Positions 8,892-19,393 are shown, counted from the stretch's first letter. The stretch is DNA of 64,000 bases from Anniella stebbinsi (GCA_029215795.1 JARDYH010000006.1:29093501-29157500); one strand, 5' to 3'. Numbers and translations: made by a program. Notes: generated by a model not told the origin, from the letters alone.

Positions 8892-10479
8892 TAGGGATGT
8901 GCACTGGATCGGACCCGATCCACGATCCGAGTCCGGTCCAGTGGGAAATCGGATAAATTATCCGATTTCCGATCCCGCAGCTGAATCGGCCGATCCAATC
9001 CGAACCGGTCCGAAAAGGCTCCGAACCGGTTCGGCGGATCGGCGGATCGGCGGGCGCCCACTGGCGCCCACCGCCGCTTCCATTGGCGGGCGCCAGCGGG
9101 CGCCCGCCGATGAAAGTGGACAGCGGGGGGGGGAGGAGGGGGGCGCTTACCTTCTCGGCCCGTCCGCTCCCGTCCGGCACTAGCAGCTACTACCAGCGGG
9201 CTCCGCGGCCTGCTCTAGGGTGGCGCGTTGGGTGATGTCATCACCCGGCGCGCTACTCTAGAGCAGGCCGCGGAGCCTGCTGGTGGTAGCCGCCGGCCCC
9301 GGACGGGAGCGGACGGGCCGAGAAGGTAAGCAGGGGGTGCGTGGAGGGGAGGAGGGGGCGTGTGGAGGGGGGAGGGGGGCCCTTACCTTCCCGGCCCGGC
9401 GGCTCCCGTCCGGCGCCGGCGCCTACTACTCCCAGCAGGCTCCGCAGCCTGCTCTAGGGTGGCGCGCCAGGTGATGTCATCACCCGGCGCGCTACTCTAG
9501 AGCACGCCGCGGAGCCTGCTGGTAGTAGTAGGCGCCGGCGCCGGACGGGAGCCGCCGGGCCGGGAAGGTAAGGAGGGGGTGCGTGGAGGGGAGGAGGGGG
9601 CGCGCGGAGGGGGGAGGGGGGCCCTTACCTTCCCGGCCCGGCGGCTCCCGTCCGGCGCCGGCGCCTACTACTCCCAGCAGGCTCCGCGGCCTGTTCTAGG
9701 GTGGCGCGCCGGGTGATGTCATCACCCGGCGCGCTACTCTAGAGCAGGCCGCGGAGCCTGCTGGTGGTAGCCGCCGGCCCCGGACGGGAGCGGACGGGCC
9801 GAGAAGGTAAGCAGGGGGTGCGTGGAGGGGAGGAGGGGGCGCGCGGAGGGGGGAGGGGAGGAGGGGGCGCGCGGAGGGGGGAGGGGGGCCCTTACCTTCC
9901 TGGCCCGGCGGTTCCCGTCCGGCGCCGGCGCCTACTACTACCAGCAGGCTCCGCGGCCTGCTCCAGGGTGGCGCGCCGGGTGATGTCATCACCCGGCGCG
10001 CTACTCGAGAGTAGGCCGCGGAGCCCGCTGGTAGTAGCCGCCGGCGCCGGACGGGAGCGGACGGGCCGAGAAGGTAAGCAGTGGCGGGGAAGGGGGCTTA
10101 CCCCCCCCCGGAGCCGTCCGCTTCTATCCGCTGGCGCCCGCGGGTGCCAGCGGATGGAAGCGGGCGGCCCCAGGGGGGGTAGGGAGCGCGGGGGAGGGGG
10201 CTTACCTGCTGGGGCTGTCCACAGCGGACGGCCCCGGGGGGGGAGGGAGTTAGGCCCCCCCTCACCCACCCGCCGCCATTTTTTCCTCATAGACTTGCAT
10301 TGCAATGCAAGTCTATGGGGAAAAAAATGGCGGCCGATCCAAAAATTTACGATTTTTGGGTCGGGATCGGACTCGAACCGGTCCGGGGGGCCTCCGATTT
10401 TGTCCGAACCGGTCCGGGACAAAATTGGAGGTCCCGATCCGGGTCCCGATCCGATCCGGGGGGTCCGTGCACACCCCTA
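8892..10479 (+). mobile_element. hAT-type element with palindrome array, copy A
   Basis: The 1588-bp element has termini TAGGGATGTGCAC and GTGCACACCCCTA. It is flanked by perfect 8-bp duplications GCAGTCAC at 8884-8891 and 10480-10487, which fixes both ends. The TAGGGATG terminus matches the Ac-like end type of hAT transposons. No transposase is encoded; the long frames inside are translations of GC-rich repeats. Unique shoulders at both ends (ATCGGA/TCCGAT-rich, with a mirrored AACCGGTCCGAAA section) enclose the tandem palindrome array at 9146-10078. The right shoulder has a CATTGCAATG palindrome near 10300. Copies B and C share this plan. Confidence 0.9.
9146..10078. repeat. Tandem array of about 240-bp palindromic units (copy A)
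   Basis: There are four units whose centres (GGGTGATGTCATCACCC or a one-base variant) lie at about 9238, 9477, 9719 and 9986, giving spacings of 239, 242 and 267 bp. Each unit is a long palindrome with GGCCTGCTCTAGGGTGGCG on one side and its mirrored CGCTACTCTAGAGCAGGCC on the other. Units end in CTTACCTT (9146, 9382, 9624, 9891) and AAGGTAAG (9323, 9564, 9804, 10071), that is, consensus 5' splice-donor cores pointing outward on both strands. The linkers are runs of GGGG/GGGAGG with G-quadruplex potential. Confidence 0.85.
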
Positions 10480-10487
10480 GCAGTCAC

Positions 10488-12264
10488 GCATACAATCACT
10501 TCAGTACTTTTTGTTTTTGCTGTGTTTTATCAATCCTTGTGCCCATTGGTAGTGTGTGTGTGTGTGTGTGTGTGTTGACCGGGGGGTGGGGGTGGGAAGA
10601 AGGATGGGAATAGAACGCAAATGCTGAAGGAACAAATGCTATTCTGTTGTATTCTGTACAACATTCAGAATTAATAACAAGACAACCATCAGAATACTGG
10701 AGGATGCCAAATGTGTCATTTCCATTTCAGAAACATAGCCAGGGATTTTGGAATGCCAAAATCTTGGGATGAGGAGAATTTTGTAAGCATCCTTATCCTT
10801 TCTTCCTTATCTTATCATGGCTACACATGCCAGGGTTCTAGATCTTATTAAGAAGTGTCTTGACGAGTTTGATTCTCTCTCCATTTTGTCAGTAAATGAA
10901 ACCTTAACTTCTTGATTTTTTAAAAAACATGTAATATCTCAGCCGAATGATTATGTTTAAAGGTTTGAAACTTTATCTCAACAACAATTTCCTTGTCTAC
11001 AGCTTTACAAGGCTGCAAATATATCCCATGTGCATAACGAAATCTGACATCGTATGACAAAGCGCTTACACTTGCCAGATCATTTATTAGCAAAGCAAAT
11101 ATACCTTGAGGCAAAACACCTCCTTCCTTTCTCATGCCCAAATTTCTCTTATAAGTAATATAATAAAAATGCCTTTACTGAGTCCTTTTTCTAAAATCCC
11201 TGTTCTATGTTTTAAACATTCCTGTCGTGAGACAGGCCAATGACAGTGGAGAATATGTACATACACTTTGGGTTTGAAATCCTGCAGTGAGTGTTGCAAC
11301 AATCCTTTTGTACAGTTACTCAGGAATGAACTCTTATTAGCAGGACTTAGTTCTGAGTAAACATGCAGGGATCAGGCTGAAAGTGGTTTGATGAATTCAT
11401 TTGCTGAGCCAAGATCGAAATATGAGAGAGAAAGAGAGAGAGTATTTTTTTAAAAAAAGAAAGATACACAAACCCCCTTTTCCCTATAGTGCAACATCCT
11501 TGCTTTACTTTATGGGTGTTACCTTTATCCCTATACCATAGTTGGACCAGAGCATGAGTTTAAGGGTCTACGTAGGCTAACTGGTGGTGGCACCAAGGCT
11601 GGACTATCACCAGATCATCTAAATCAGTGGTGGGCAACCTCTTACTGGCCAAGGGCCAAATTCAATTTCAGAGTAGCCCTCAAGAGCTGCATTCCAGTGG
11701 TGGGGGGAGTTAAAGCCAAAGGGGGTGGAGCTAAAGCCACAAGAGATGGGGCCAAAGTTACAAAAAACACCAGGAGCAGTGCCATACAGACATTTCCTTT
11801 TGCACAATGACCCCAATTCAAATTGGGAAACACTAGGCCAGTGTTCCCCATACATCTGATAGCTGAGATAACTCCCCCAAGTTCTAATTGGGAGCATATT
11901 TCACTCTTTCACCTGAAAAGCCTTTAGCTTTGTCATCAATCTAAATGCGACATCATAAGTTTCATTGATCTACCCACAGCGAATGATCCTATGGTTGGGA
12001 TTCTCTTCTTTTTCTTCAATTAACAGCATCCATTGAGGTCCACAGTCTGGATTGGTACCATGATGGAAGGCAAAGGGTGTTGCTAGGGCTGGCCCCCTGA
12101 GGTCCTGGCCCCAAATCTACTTCCTAGGGCCCAGATCTATTCCCCAGAGCCCTGAATGTTCATTGGTACCAATGCAAGGCTTTGTCTTAGCTTACTTGCC
12201 ATGCAGGGTGATGATTTTCAAAGGGGGGTGTAGCTGGCTTAGAAAAATCCTTTTCCATTGGTTT
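10488..12264. other. Non-coding DNA with small repeats
   Basis: A (GT)n tract occupies about 10552-10575. A MITE end (CTGAGTAAACATGCAGGGAT) is near 11350. The start of a CAGTGGTGGGCAACCTCTTA-type hAT MITE appears near 11625, but its partner arm is unclear. No coding sequence is recognised. Confidence 0.5.
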
Positions 12265-12411
12265 AGAATGATCTGGGACATGGTGCAAATTAATTGAAGA
12301 ATTAATTTTATTTGTGATTATTTGGATGAGAAATTAATTTGCTGACCTTGCCTCCTATGAAATTTAAATAGATGCTAGGAATTATTTATACATTTACATA
12401 TAGATATAAAA
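12265..12411. repeat. Old dispersed repeat, left part (split copy)
   Basis: The segment matches 5545-5700 (GTGCAAATTAATTGAAGAA, GAAATTTAAATAGATGC, CATATAGATATAAA). Its continuation is found only at about 17085-17150. The intervening 4.7 kb is therefore a later insertion or stack of insertions. Confidence 0.55.
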
Positions 12412-12783
12412 CAACTGACTTGCTGACCTTTAAAACCTTAAATGGCTTAGGATCAGTTTATCTGAAAGAGCACCTTCTCCCATATGTTCTGGTGTTATTG
12501 CTAAGTTCATCTTCAGAGGGTCTTCTCAAGGGTGCCACTGCCCATAATGGTGTGATGGCTGGCTACCAGAGAAAGAGCCTTCTCTGTTGTGGGCCCCCAT
12601 CTATGGAATTCCCCTTCCCAAGGAGATCTGCCTGGCATCTTCACTGTAGACACATAGATGCCAGGTAAAGACCTTTCTCTTTATGCAGGCATTTAATCTT
12701 TAACCTCTTGCTTTATTAATTTTACTGCTGTATCCTCAATGTCTTTTAACAGTTTTTATGTTTTCATGTTTAATATTGTTACA
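12412..12783 (+). repeat. L2-type LINE 3' part, left piece
   Basis: The translated sequence follows the C-terminal end of L2-type reverse transcriptase proteins: the TFKTLNGLGSVYL stretch, then the degraded counterpart of VVAPQLWNDLP (GTGGGCCCCCATCTATGGAA), then an AT-rich 3' untranslated region. It breaks off at the TA at 12784 where the next element begins, and the LINE tail resumes at 16892. Confidence 0.6.
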
Positions 12784-13337
12784 TAGGGTGACCATATTTT
12801 GGAAACCAAAAAGGAGGACAACATGGCCGCCCCAAAGTGGGCGTGCCCACCCAAACATGTCCAGCCCCCAAGGGGTGTGTGCCCACCCAAACATGGCCAT
12901 GGACACATGTCTGATTTCACAGCACACAATTAAGACAAACCTGTTCTACATAACATCTTAACATTAAAATCACTGAAATAAAGAACAAGTGAAACATTCA
13001 ATGTATTTGAAATTAACTTCACTCACTCCTACTTTTGTAGCTTTTGCTGTACTTTGAAGCTTTTGCTATATTCTGTGTGATACATTCTCTCCTTCACTCA
13101 GATATCTTTTCTGACTGCAAATCCTTCACTGGATGACCATAGTCTCACCTTTCCTAACATTTAACATTCTTTCCCTATCATCTTTCTCATTCCCATACAG
13201 ATTCAGCATACTGCTACCACTGAACAGGTGCAGAACTATGCACCCACCAGAGCCTGGCCTTGTGGATCATGCAACCAGCAGGTGCACTTCAGAAAGATGT
13301 TTTCAAAGCCTAGGAAATCCAGATATACTCAAACAAT

Positions 13338-13815
13338 GTAGGCTGACCAGATAAAATCCAGGTCAGGGCTCCTGTAACTTTAACAGTTGTAGAGAAAAGG
13401 GAATTTCAGCCAATGTCATTTGTATGCAATTAGTCCCTGGTGAAATTCCGTCTTCATCATAACAGTTAAAGTTGCAGGGACTATACTAGAGTTTAGGCTG
13501 ACCATATGAAAAGGAGGACAGGGCTCATGTAACTTTAACGGTTGTAGAGAAAAGGGAATTTCAGCCAGTGTCATTTGTATGCAATTAGTTCCTGGTGAAA
13601 TTCCCTCTTCATCACAACAGTTAAAGTTGCAGGCACTATACTAAAGTGACCATATACAAAAGAAGCCAGGGCCCCTGCACCTTTAACTGTTGTGATGAAG
13701 AGGGAATTTCACCAGGAACTAATTGCATACAAATGACACTGGCTGAAATTCCCTTTTCTCTACAACTGTTAACGTTACATGAGCCCTGACCTGGATTTTA
13801 TCTGGTCACCTTATC
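13338..13815. repeat. Composite of three fold-back MITE copies (A-B-A')
   Basis: Copy A (13338-13490, opening GGCTGACCAGATAAAATCC) is followed by copy B (13494-13644, opening GGCTGACCATATGAAAAGG) and by an inverted copy A' (13645-13815) closing with GGATTTTATCTGGTCACC. The outer ends of A and A' are mirror images over more than 20 bp, so the whole 478 bp folds back on itself. All three contain AAGGGAATTTCAGCC or its complement. This looks like MITE-into-MITE insertion or a composite that moved as a unit. Confidence 0.6.
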
Positions 13816-14776
13816 AAACAAGCCCAAACAAGCCATCTTATGCACTCACATATTACCTTGCTCCTTAGTTCAGACATTGCTGCTCACATCCCTTTTTGGA
13901 AGCAAAACCACTTCTGTCCCCCTATCCCAGATAAGGGACCTGGGCCAGCTTGGAAAAAGCAACAGGTGAGGAAAGCCTCTGGCACTCCTTTGAACATGAC
14001 AGCAGCCAGTATACCTGCTCACCCCTTGCCAGAAGCCTCACAGTCTACAATGGCAAAATGCAGTGTTTGGCTGCTGGGCGCCTCTACCTGCCCAGTCAGA
14101 CACCAGCTTACAATGGTGTTGTTAAGCAATTTTGGATGCTGGATGTAATGGTCGTAGAGCCCCCTTTATATCTTAAAATTAATCATTTCAATTCCACATT
14201 GCACAACTGCTACATTTCTGATGCTAGAGTAGTAATAATAACTTCTGGTTTATCAGTGAGAAACTAATCTAAAAATGTGTTATTACACCTCAGGTTCATT
14301 AGCCACATAAACAAGCCAGAACAGAACAGATGCCCATTATCACAATGCTAGACAATAATTTTTCCCTCCTTTTATCCAAATGCCTCCTGAATTTACACTG
14401 CCTCAGTGTGCAGAGAACAGAAATCCCATTCAGGGTTCCAAAGAAAACTGTCCAAAGAAACCTCAGAAATAAGTCCCATTGATTTCAATAAAGCTTACTC
14501 CCAGATAAATGAATATAGGATTGCAGCCTCTTCACATCTGTTGGAAAACATTGGCAATGTAAAATCCAAGCAATCTTTAGTATTATTCTTAATGGAAAGG
14601 TAGGTGGAAATAAAATAAACCCTTTACTAACTGTCTAGGAGGGAAGGGAACAGTGAAAATAACACTAGGGAATGGTATTTGTTTTCAATGAATGTTTACC
14701 TGTTTTGGTCTCTGGTCATTTTTGCATTTTATTTAAGAAACTATATCTTAAAAAGAAAGAAAAAAGAATACCATGA

Positions 14777-14780
<4 letters not shown>

Positions 14781-14825
<45 letters not shown>
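14781..14825 (+). repeat. (GA)n microsatellite
   Basis: An uninterrupted GA dinucleotide run of 45 bp. Confidence 0.95.
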
Positions 14826-14828
<3 letters not shown>

Positions 14829-15197
14829 ATATAGGTAAGAAACTACCAAGGGTCATAGAGCCAAAATGCAAGTGGTGTGTATATTATGCACACTTATCTG
14901 ACAAGGATAATGAGAGTCTTTAGCTTGTCTTGTGTGGATGAGTTTTTTGGCATCTTTGACATTTAATATTAGGGACAAGGCTTCACTATATAGGAAAACA
15001 CTCTGTTCTGTCATCTTCTTTTTTTTACTTTACATATAACTAAAAATGCTGAACGTGTATAGCTGTAATAATAATAATAATAATAAAAATGCTTATACTG
15101 TAACAGTAAACTGGGTGCTGTTTCCTCCACTGGGGCATATATAGTATGAAGGTTTTAATTACAATTAAAAAACCAAAGGAGGAAAGCATCCAATTCA

Positions 15198-15293
15198 GGT
15201 TAAAAGAAGGGAGAAACAAGTTCTCAGGATGCAAAGGATTTATTGATAATCAATAATTATATCCAGAGAACCTGTTTCTCCCATCTTTTAACC
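15198..15293. repeat. Hairpin-forming inverted repeat
   Basis: Arms of 28 bp at 15198-15225 and 15266-15293 pair with two mismatches, around a 40-bp AT-rich loop that itself contains ATTGATAATCAAT. It has the shape of a miniature fold-back element. Neither target duplication nor coding is visible. Confidence 0.65.
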
Positions 15294-16385
15294 TAACAAA
15301 ATGTTTCAGTATCAAGCACATTTTTTGGGACACTGGGTGAAAGGAGAACTAAAGAAAACTAAACAAATAACAGATTAGTTACATTCTGTTAATAATGGGT
15401 AAAATAGGGGTGCACTGAGTGAATAGATAAGTGAGTTACTGCTAGTTGCAGTGTTGGATTAGCTGGAGCACAATTAAAGTGATTAATGTGGTTCGATTTT
15501 TGTTTTTGAAGGACTACAACCGGTTAAAAACCTCTGTGCCAGCTTTTGCAATATGCAAGACGGAGCTAGGGAGTGGAATTAAATGAGATCTTTTGAGCAG
15601 GTCGATGGGGGTTGCAATCAAGGTGAATGAGAGAGATGGGGGTGACTATAGGAATAGGTAGCGATGCTGCTGCCTCATCCTCTCCTCCTCTTCTCCCAGT
15701 GTTGGTGAAAATATATTGAAAAATGGGGGTGGGGTGTATGAAGGAACACAAGGGTGGAAGGATGACAGATCAGGGGTGCATCACAAGATTCACTCCTCCT
15801 CTTCCTCCTCAAACAGCTGACCCCCGAGTATGACACAATCTTCACTGAACACTGTAGCCTTGCATCATGATGCTGTAGGTGCTGCTGCCACCTTGTCCCT
15901 TGTACTTTCGCGCCATGCCCCTACTGCCAAGCCATGCACATGGGGTGCAGTGGTGCCAAATCCGCACGATGGGAGCATCAAGCCCAGGTGTGCACACCGC
16001 AGCTGTAAGCTCAGGGCCGGGCAAGGGCTTACAAGTACCGCCGCCACATACCTTCTTGTGATACTGGTCTGCCGCCGCTGCCAGTTGTTCTCCTCCGCTT
16101 TTCCGCTGGACTCCAGTGCTGCTCCTACTGGTTCCTCTTCAGTTGCTGTTGGTGCCGCTTCCTTCTTTTCTCTCCTCCTTTGCCTCCTTCACTTCCGTCC
16201 GTCCGTCCATCTTCTCCTCCTCCTTCTCCTTCTCCATCTGTCCTATCCTCCTCCTCCTCCATCTGACTTCCTCCATCTGTCTTCTCCTTCTTCTTCTTCT
16301 CCTCCTCCTCCGCCGTCGCCACTCTCATCGCAGCAGCCTGGGCCCTGCTGCTGCTTCTGTTCTAAAAAGCCCCTGATCGGCCCGG

Positions 16386-16770
16386 GGAAGCGGCTAGAAC
16401 GACGCGTACCCGGAAGTGCAGGCGCACGCCGCTCTGACCTCTTCCCCGGCCGATCCAGGCCTTGTTCTTGGCAACCGCGCTAGCCAAGAACAAGGCCCAG
16501 ATGGCGGGGGGGGGGGGGAGGCCGGAATGACGCGCACCCGGAAGTGTGGGCGCGCGTCGTTCCGGCCTCTTCCCTCGCCGATCTGGGCCTTGTTCTTGGC
16601 CAGCGCAACCGCGCTAGCCAAGAACAAGGCCCGGATGGCGGGGGGGGGGGGGAGGCTGGAACGACGCGCACCCGGAAGTGCGGGCACGCGTCGTTCCGGC
16701 CTCTTCCCTCGCCGATCTGGGCCTTGTTCTTGGCCAGCGCAACCGCGCTAGCCAAGAACAAGGCCCAGAT
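16386..16770. repeat. Three tandem GC-rich palindromic units (about 130 bp)
   Basis: Each unit contains CTTGTTCTTGGC (starting 16461, 16589 and 16723) and its mirrored GCCAAGAACAAGG, separated by a short CAACCGCGCTA-type loop. The units are linked by poly-G runs of about 12 and by a second mirrored segment with CACCCGGAAGTG. The plan (tandem palindromes in a non-coding transposon) parallels the hAT arrays, but the sequence differs. Confidence 0.7.
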
Positions 16771-16891
16771 GGCATGGGAGAGGCCCAATTTTTCCGGACT
16801 TTGGGGGGTATTTTAAAATTTCCCCCCCGGACTCAAATTTGGCCACTTTTCCCGGATATGTCCGGAGGGATCCGGACGTCTGGTCACCCTA

Positions 16892-17080
16892 ATATTGTAT
16901 TATTTTGATACATATATTATTGCATTATTTATTTATGGTCATGTTGTTGTTGTTGTTGTTGTTTGGTTTTATGATTGTAAAGCTACCCTACTGGCATTTG
17001 TCAGTTGGGGAATATAAAAATCACTTCCTCCTCCTTCTACTTTTCCTCAACACCACCACCACCACCACCACCATCATCAT
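16892..17080 (+). repeat. L2-type LINE 3' end, right piece
   Basis: The L2 tail resumes after the transposon. AT-rich 3' untranslated sequence leads to GATTGTAAAGCTACCCTACT and GGGGAATATAAAAATC, the counterpart of the TTGTAAACCGCCCAGAG...GCGGCATATAAG tail at 62573-62620. A (CAC)n/(ATC)n simple tail at about 17050-17082 closes it. Confidence 0.6.
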
Positions 17081-17084
17081 CAAT

Positions 17085-17150
17085 ATGCAAATTCTATGCA
17101 GGTTTTTCTCCAATGGGCCTGGCCCCCAAATCTTTTGAGTACCCAGTAAC
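17085..17150. repeat. Old dispersed repeat, right part (split copy)
   Basis: ATATGCAAATTCTATGCAGG through GGCCCCCAAATCTTTTGAG corresponds to 5706-5770. It completes the copy that starts at 12265. Confidence 0.5.
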
Positions 17151-19393
17151 ACTCCTGGTGGAAGGAGAAAGATTTTTTAAAAAACATATTGTCCCCATGC
17201 CATTGTCCTACTGAAATTCACCCCTGCTTCCATTTGCTGTTTCTCCCCCAAAGTGCTATTTACCAAAAATAGGAGCTTTAAGGCAAATCACAGCTTCTTT
17301 TGGGGGGGGGGTGTTATATATCCAGGCTTCATTTTGCAGTCTCCTCAACGGAAGAGCAACAGTGATGAGAGCCTGAGTTGGCCTAGTTTTGTAGCCGACT
17401 TTTTTCTCTCTCTATTTCCCCCCACAGAGCATTGTTAAGTTTCATTGTTATTGAATAGGCTATCTAGAGGTCAATGGGCAAGAAGGTTGTTTGGATTTCC
17501 TAAAATTGTGCCTCCTCTAAGCCCTGGCTAAAAATATAATTTCCAGAGTGTCCTGTGAACTTTCTGGGCTGCACACTAAAAAGGAGACACAATGTGGTTG
17601 CTATTTGTGTACTTCACCCTATTCTCTCCCCCCCCCCCCCAAAAGCCTGCTGCTAAATGTGTTAAGGTGGCGTGTGTCTCTCTAGTGAAGGACATTCTTT
17701 GGAAATGTGAAGCTGCAGTGAACCTGAGCTCAGGTTTGGCACTTCAGACTGGGGCTTGAGAACCTGTGGTTGAGCTTCGATTGGCAGAAGTGAAGTCCCA
17801 AGTAGTGATGTTGGAGAAATCCACAATAGATTCAAATGGGTTTGGATTTCTGTGACTCCGACCTTTGAATTCTGCAGCAGACCAGCTTTTTTTTTTTTTT
17901 GTAACATGAACTTATGGACAATGTCCCCCTGCTTTTGGGAGGGGGGGGGATTTGCATTCACACACACACTTCTGCACGTGCACATTGCAATGCTAATTAA
18001 AATTAACGAATGCAAAATAGCCCTAATGTGGATTAGCATAAGTAGAAAGAAATTCTGGTAAATAATAATGATATCTGATTCCATCACTGAGTAGATGATG
18101 GAATGAAAGATGGCTGACAATTTGAAAAGCATGGACAGAATGGGTTTAACAAAATCCATACATTCCTGGCTCCAAGTCCTTTCTGCAGATATGCCCATCG
18201 TTTGGGCTGACTCCATGTGAAACCACAGCACATCTAAGGTTCTCAAATGTGACCATACAAGAAAGCCCTAGATACGTTTCTTTGCAAGCAGAAGGACTTG
18301 GTAATGGCTTGCAAAGTTGATAATAGTGTTCATCTTGCACCAGAAGAACTGAAGGGCAACACCCATTGCAGATGCTCCAGAACAAAGTGGACTTCAGCCT
18401 AATGGGTCTTACCTAGAACAAGGGTGGACCATCTGGGACTCTTGGCTTATTTTCAAAAGCCCTCTGCACGCAATTATTTCAGACCTCTGGCAAGATTGAT
18501 CTGTGCCACCAACCCCTGGAGCCTGCTGGCTGGGCAGGAAGAGGAGGAGGGGGAGAAGAAGAAAGAGATGTCCATGGAAGAAAGACAGAAAGGGAAGTAG
18601 TGGCCCTGCTTACCTTTGGCTCTGGAGCTGCCTGCCAGTGGCGTCAGCCCTGTCCACTGCCAGCATACAGGCCTGACAGATTGCCTCCAAGGGCATGTGG
18701 CCTGTGACAACAAAAAAGATCCCTAGTTTCCAAAGTCACAGTGATAGGAGGTTGGGTGGTCCTGATTACCATGTTTACTTCTCAGATCCCTAAATGTTTA
18801 GAATTTATTTATTATAAACTTCATTCATTTGTAGAGACAGAGTGGTTCATACCTGTGAAGATACTCCCAAAGGTATACTGGACATTGGGCCTCTGTTAGG
18901 GCATTATGGGCAATAAACAATACCTTGAACTGGGTGTGGAAAACAACAGGAGTCCAGTGCAAATGTGGAATGGATCAACAATATCTGATGTGGAACAATC
19001 CTTATGGAAAATGCAATCCACCATTTGCAGTGCGAACTGGTACTTTCCAGGAAGAGTTTTGCCAAGAGATGAATCGATTGTCTAAGGGGCTGTCTATGTG
19101 TCTTCTAAGCCCCGCAGTGGCTGTGCAGTGGCACTGGGTCAGTTATACGATGCAGCTGCCAACTTGTAACCACTGCGGGGCTTTTTATTGAAGCTGCACA
19201 GGAAAAAAGTCAGGAACTTACGCTGACTTTTTCTTCAAAGTGAGGCCATCACGGCCCTTCTACCATGTGACCTCGCTCCGGGGTTGAGCTGGGGGTGAAT
19301 GGCGACCCCTGATTGGTTGCCAGGCAGAGGGCTGGGTTGTATTAATTAACTTCCCTGATGCTGCGTTAATTCACCCCAATTTATATCCGAAAC
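17151..19393. other. Non-coding DNA including a dispersed repeat at 17800-18175
   Basis: The segment at about 17800-18175 (TGAATTCTGCAGCAGACCAG through GAATGAAAGATGG and TCCATACATTCCTGGCTCC) is similar to 48640-49025, so both are copies of one unnamed repeat. The remainder, including a mirrored CCCCGCAGTGG / CCACTGCGGGG pair at about 19110-19180, shows no gene. Poly-C and poly-T runs are at 17627-17640 and 17887-17900. Confidence 0.5.

Larger units (their letters stand above)
12786..16889. mobile_element. TA-duplicating DNA transposon, 4.1 kb, non-autonomous
   Basis: The ends GGGTGACCATATTTTGG (12786) and GACGTCTGGTCACCC (ending 16889) are inverted over GGGTGACCA and flanked by TA on both sides, as in Tc1/mariner-type insertions. 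The L2 tail continues across it, supporting one insertion event. Starting bases such as GGAGGACAACATGGCCGCCC resemble those of the 54361-55080 element. No transposase is recognisable. The interior holds a nested MITE composite (13338-13815), a (GA)n tract, a hairpin (15198-15293), C/T-rich low-complexity sequence (15800-16330) and three tandem palindromes (16386-16770). It may be a composite rather than a single mobilised unit. Confidence 0.5.

Noticed and set aside
9146..10078. CRISPR-like array
   Set aside because: Repeats are about 240 bp and palindromic with near-identical linkers and no unique spacers. The setting is a vertebrate genome.
9764..10480. 238-codon open frame (and antisense 176-codon frame) in hAT copy A
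   Set aside because: It consists of translated GC-rich palindrome units (repeated PGRERTGREGK-type strings) and appears on both strands and in copies B and C. It has no transposase or other domain motif and runs into the element end.
15830..16483. 217-codon open frame on the plus strand
   Set aside because: It is made of CTC/CTT/CCT low-complexity codons and the tandem palindromes. No conserved motif is present and it lies within a transposon.
16394..16788. Overlapping frames with repeated ALAKNKAQ strings
   Set aside because: These are translations of the three tandem palindromes; the peptide repeats follow the DNA repeats.
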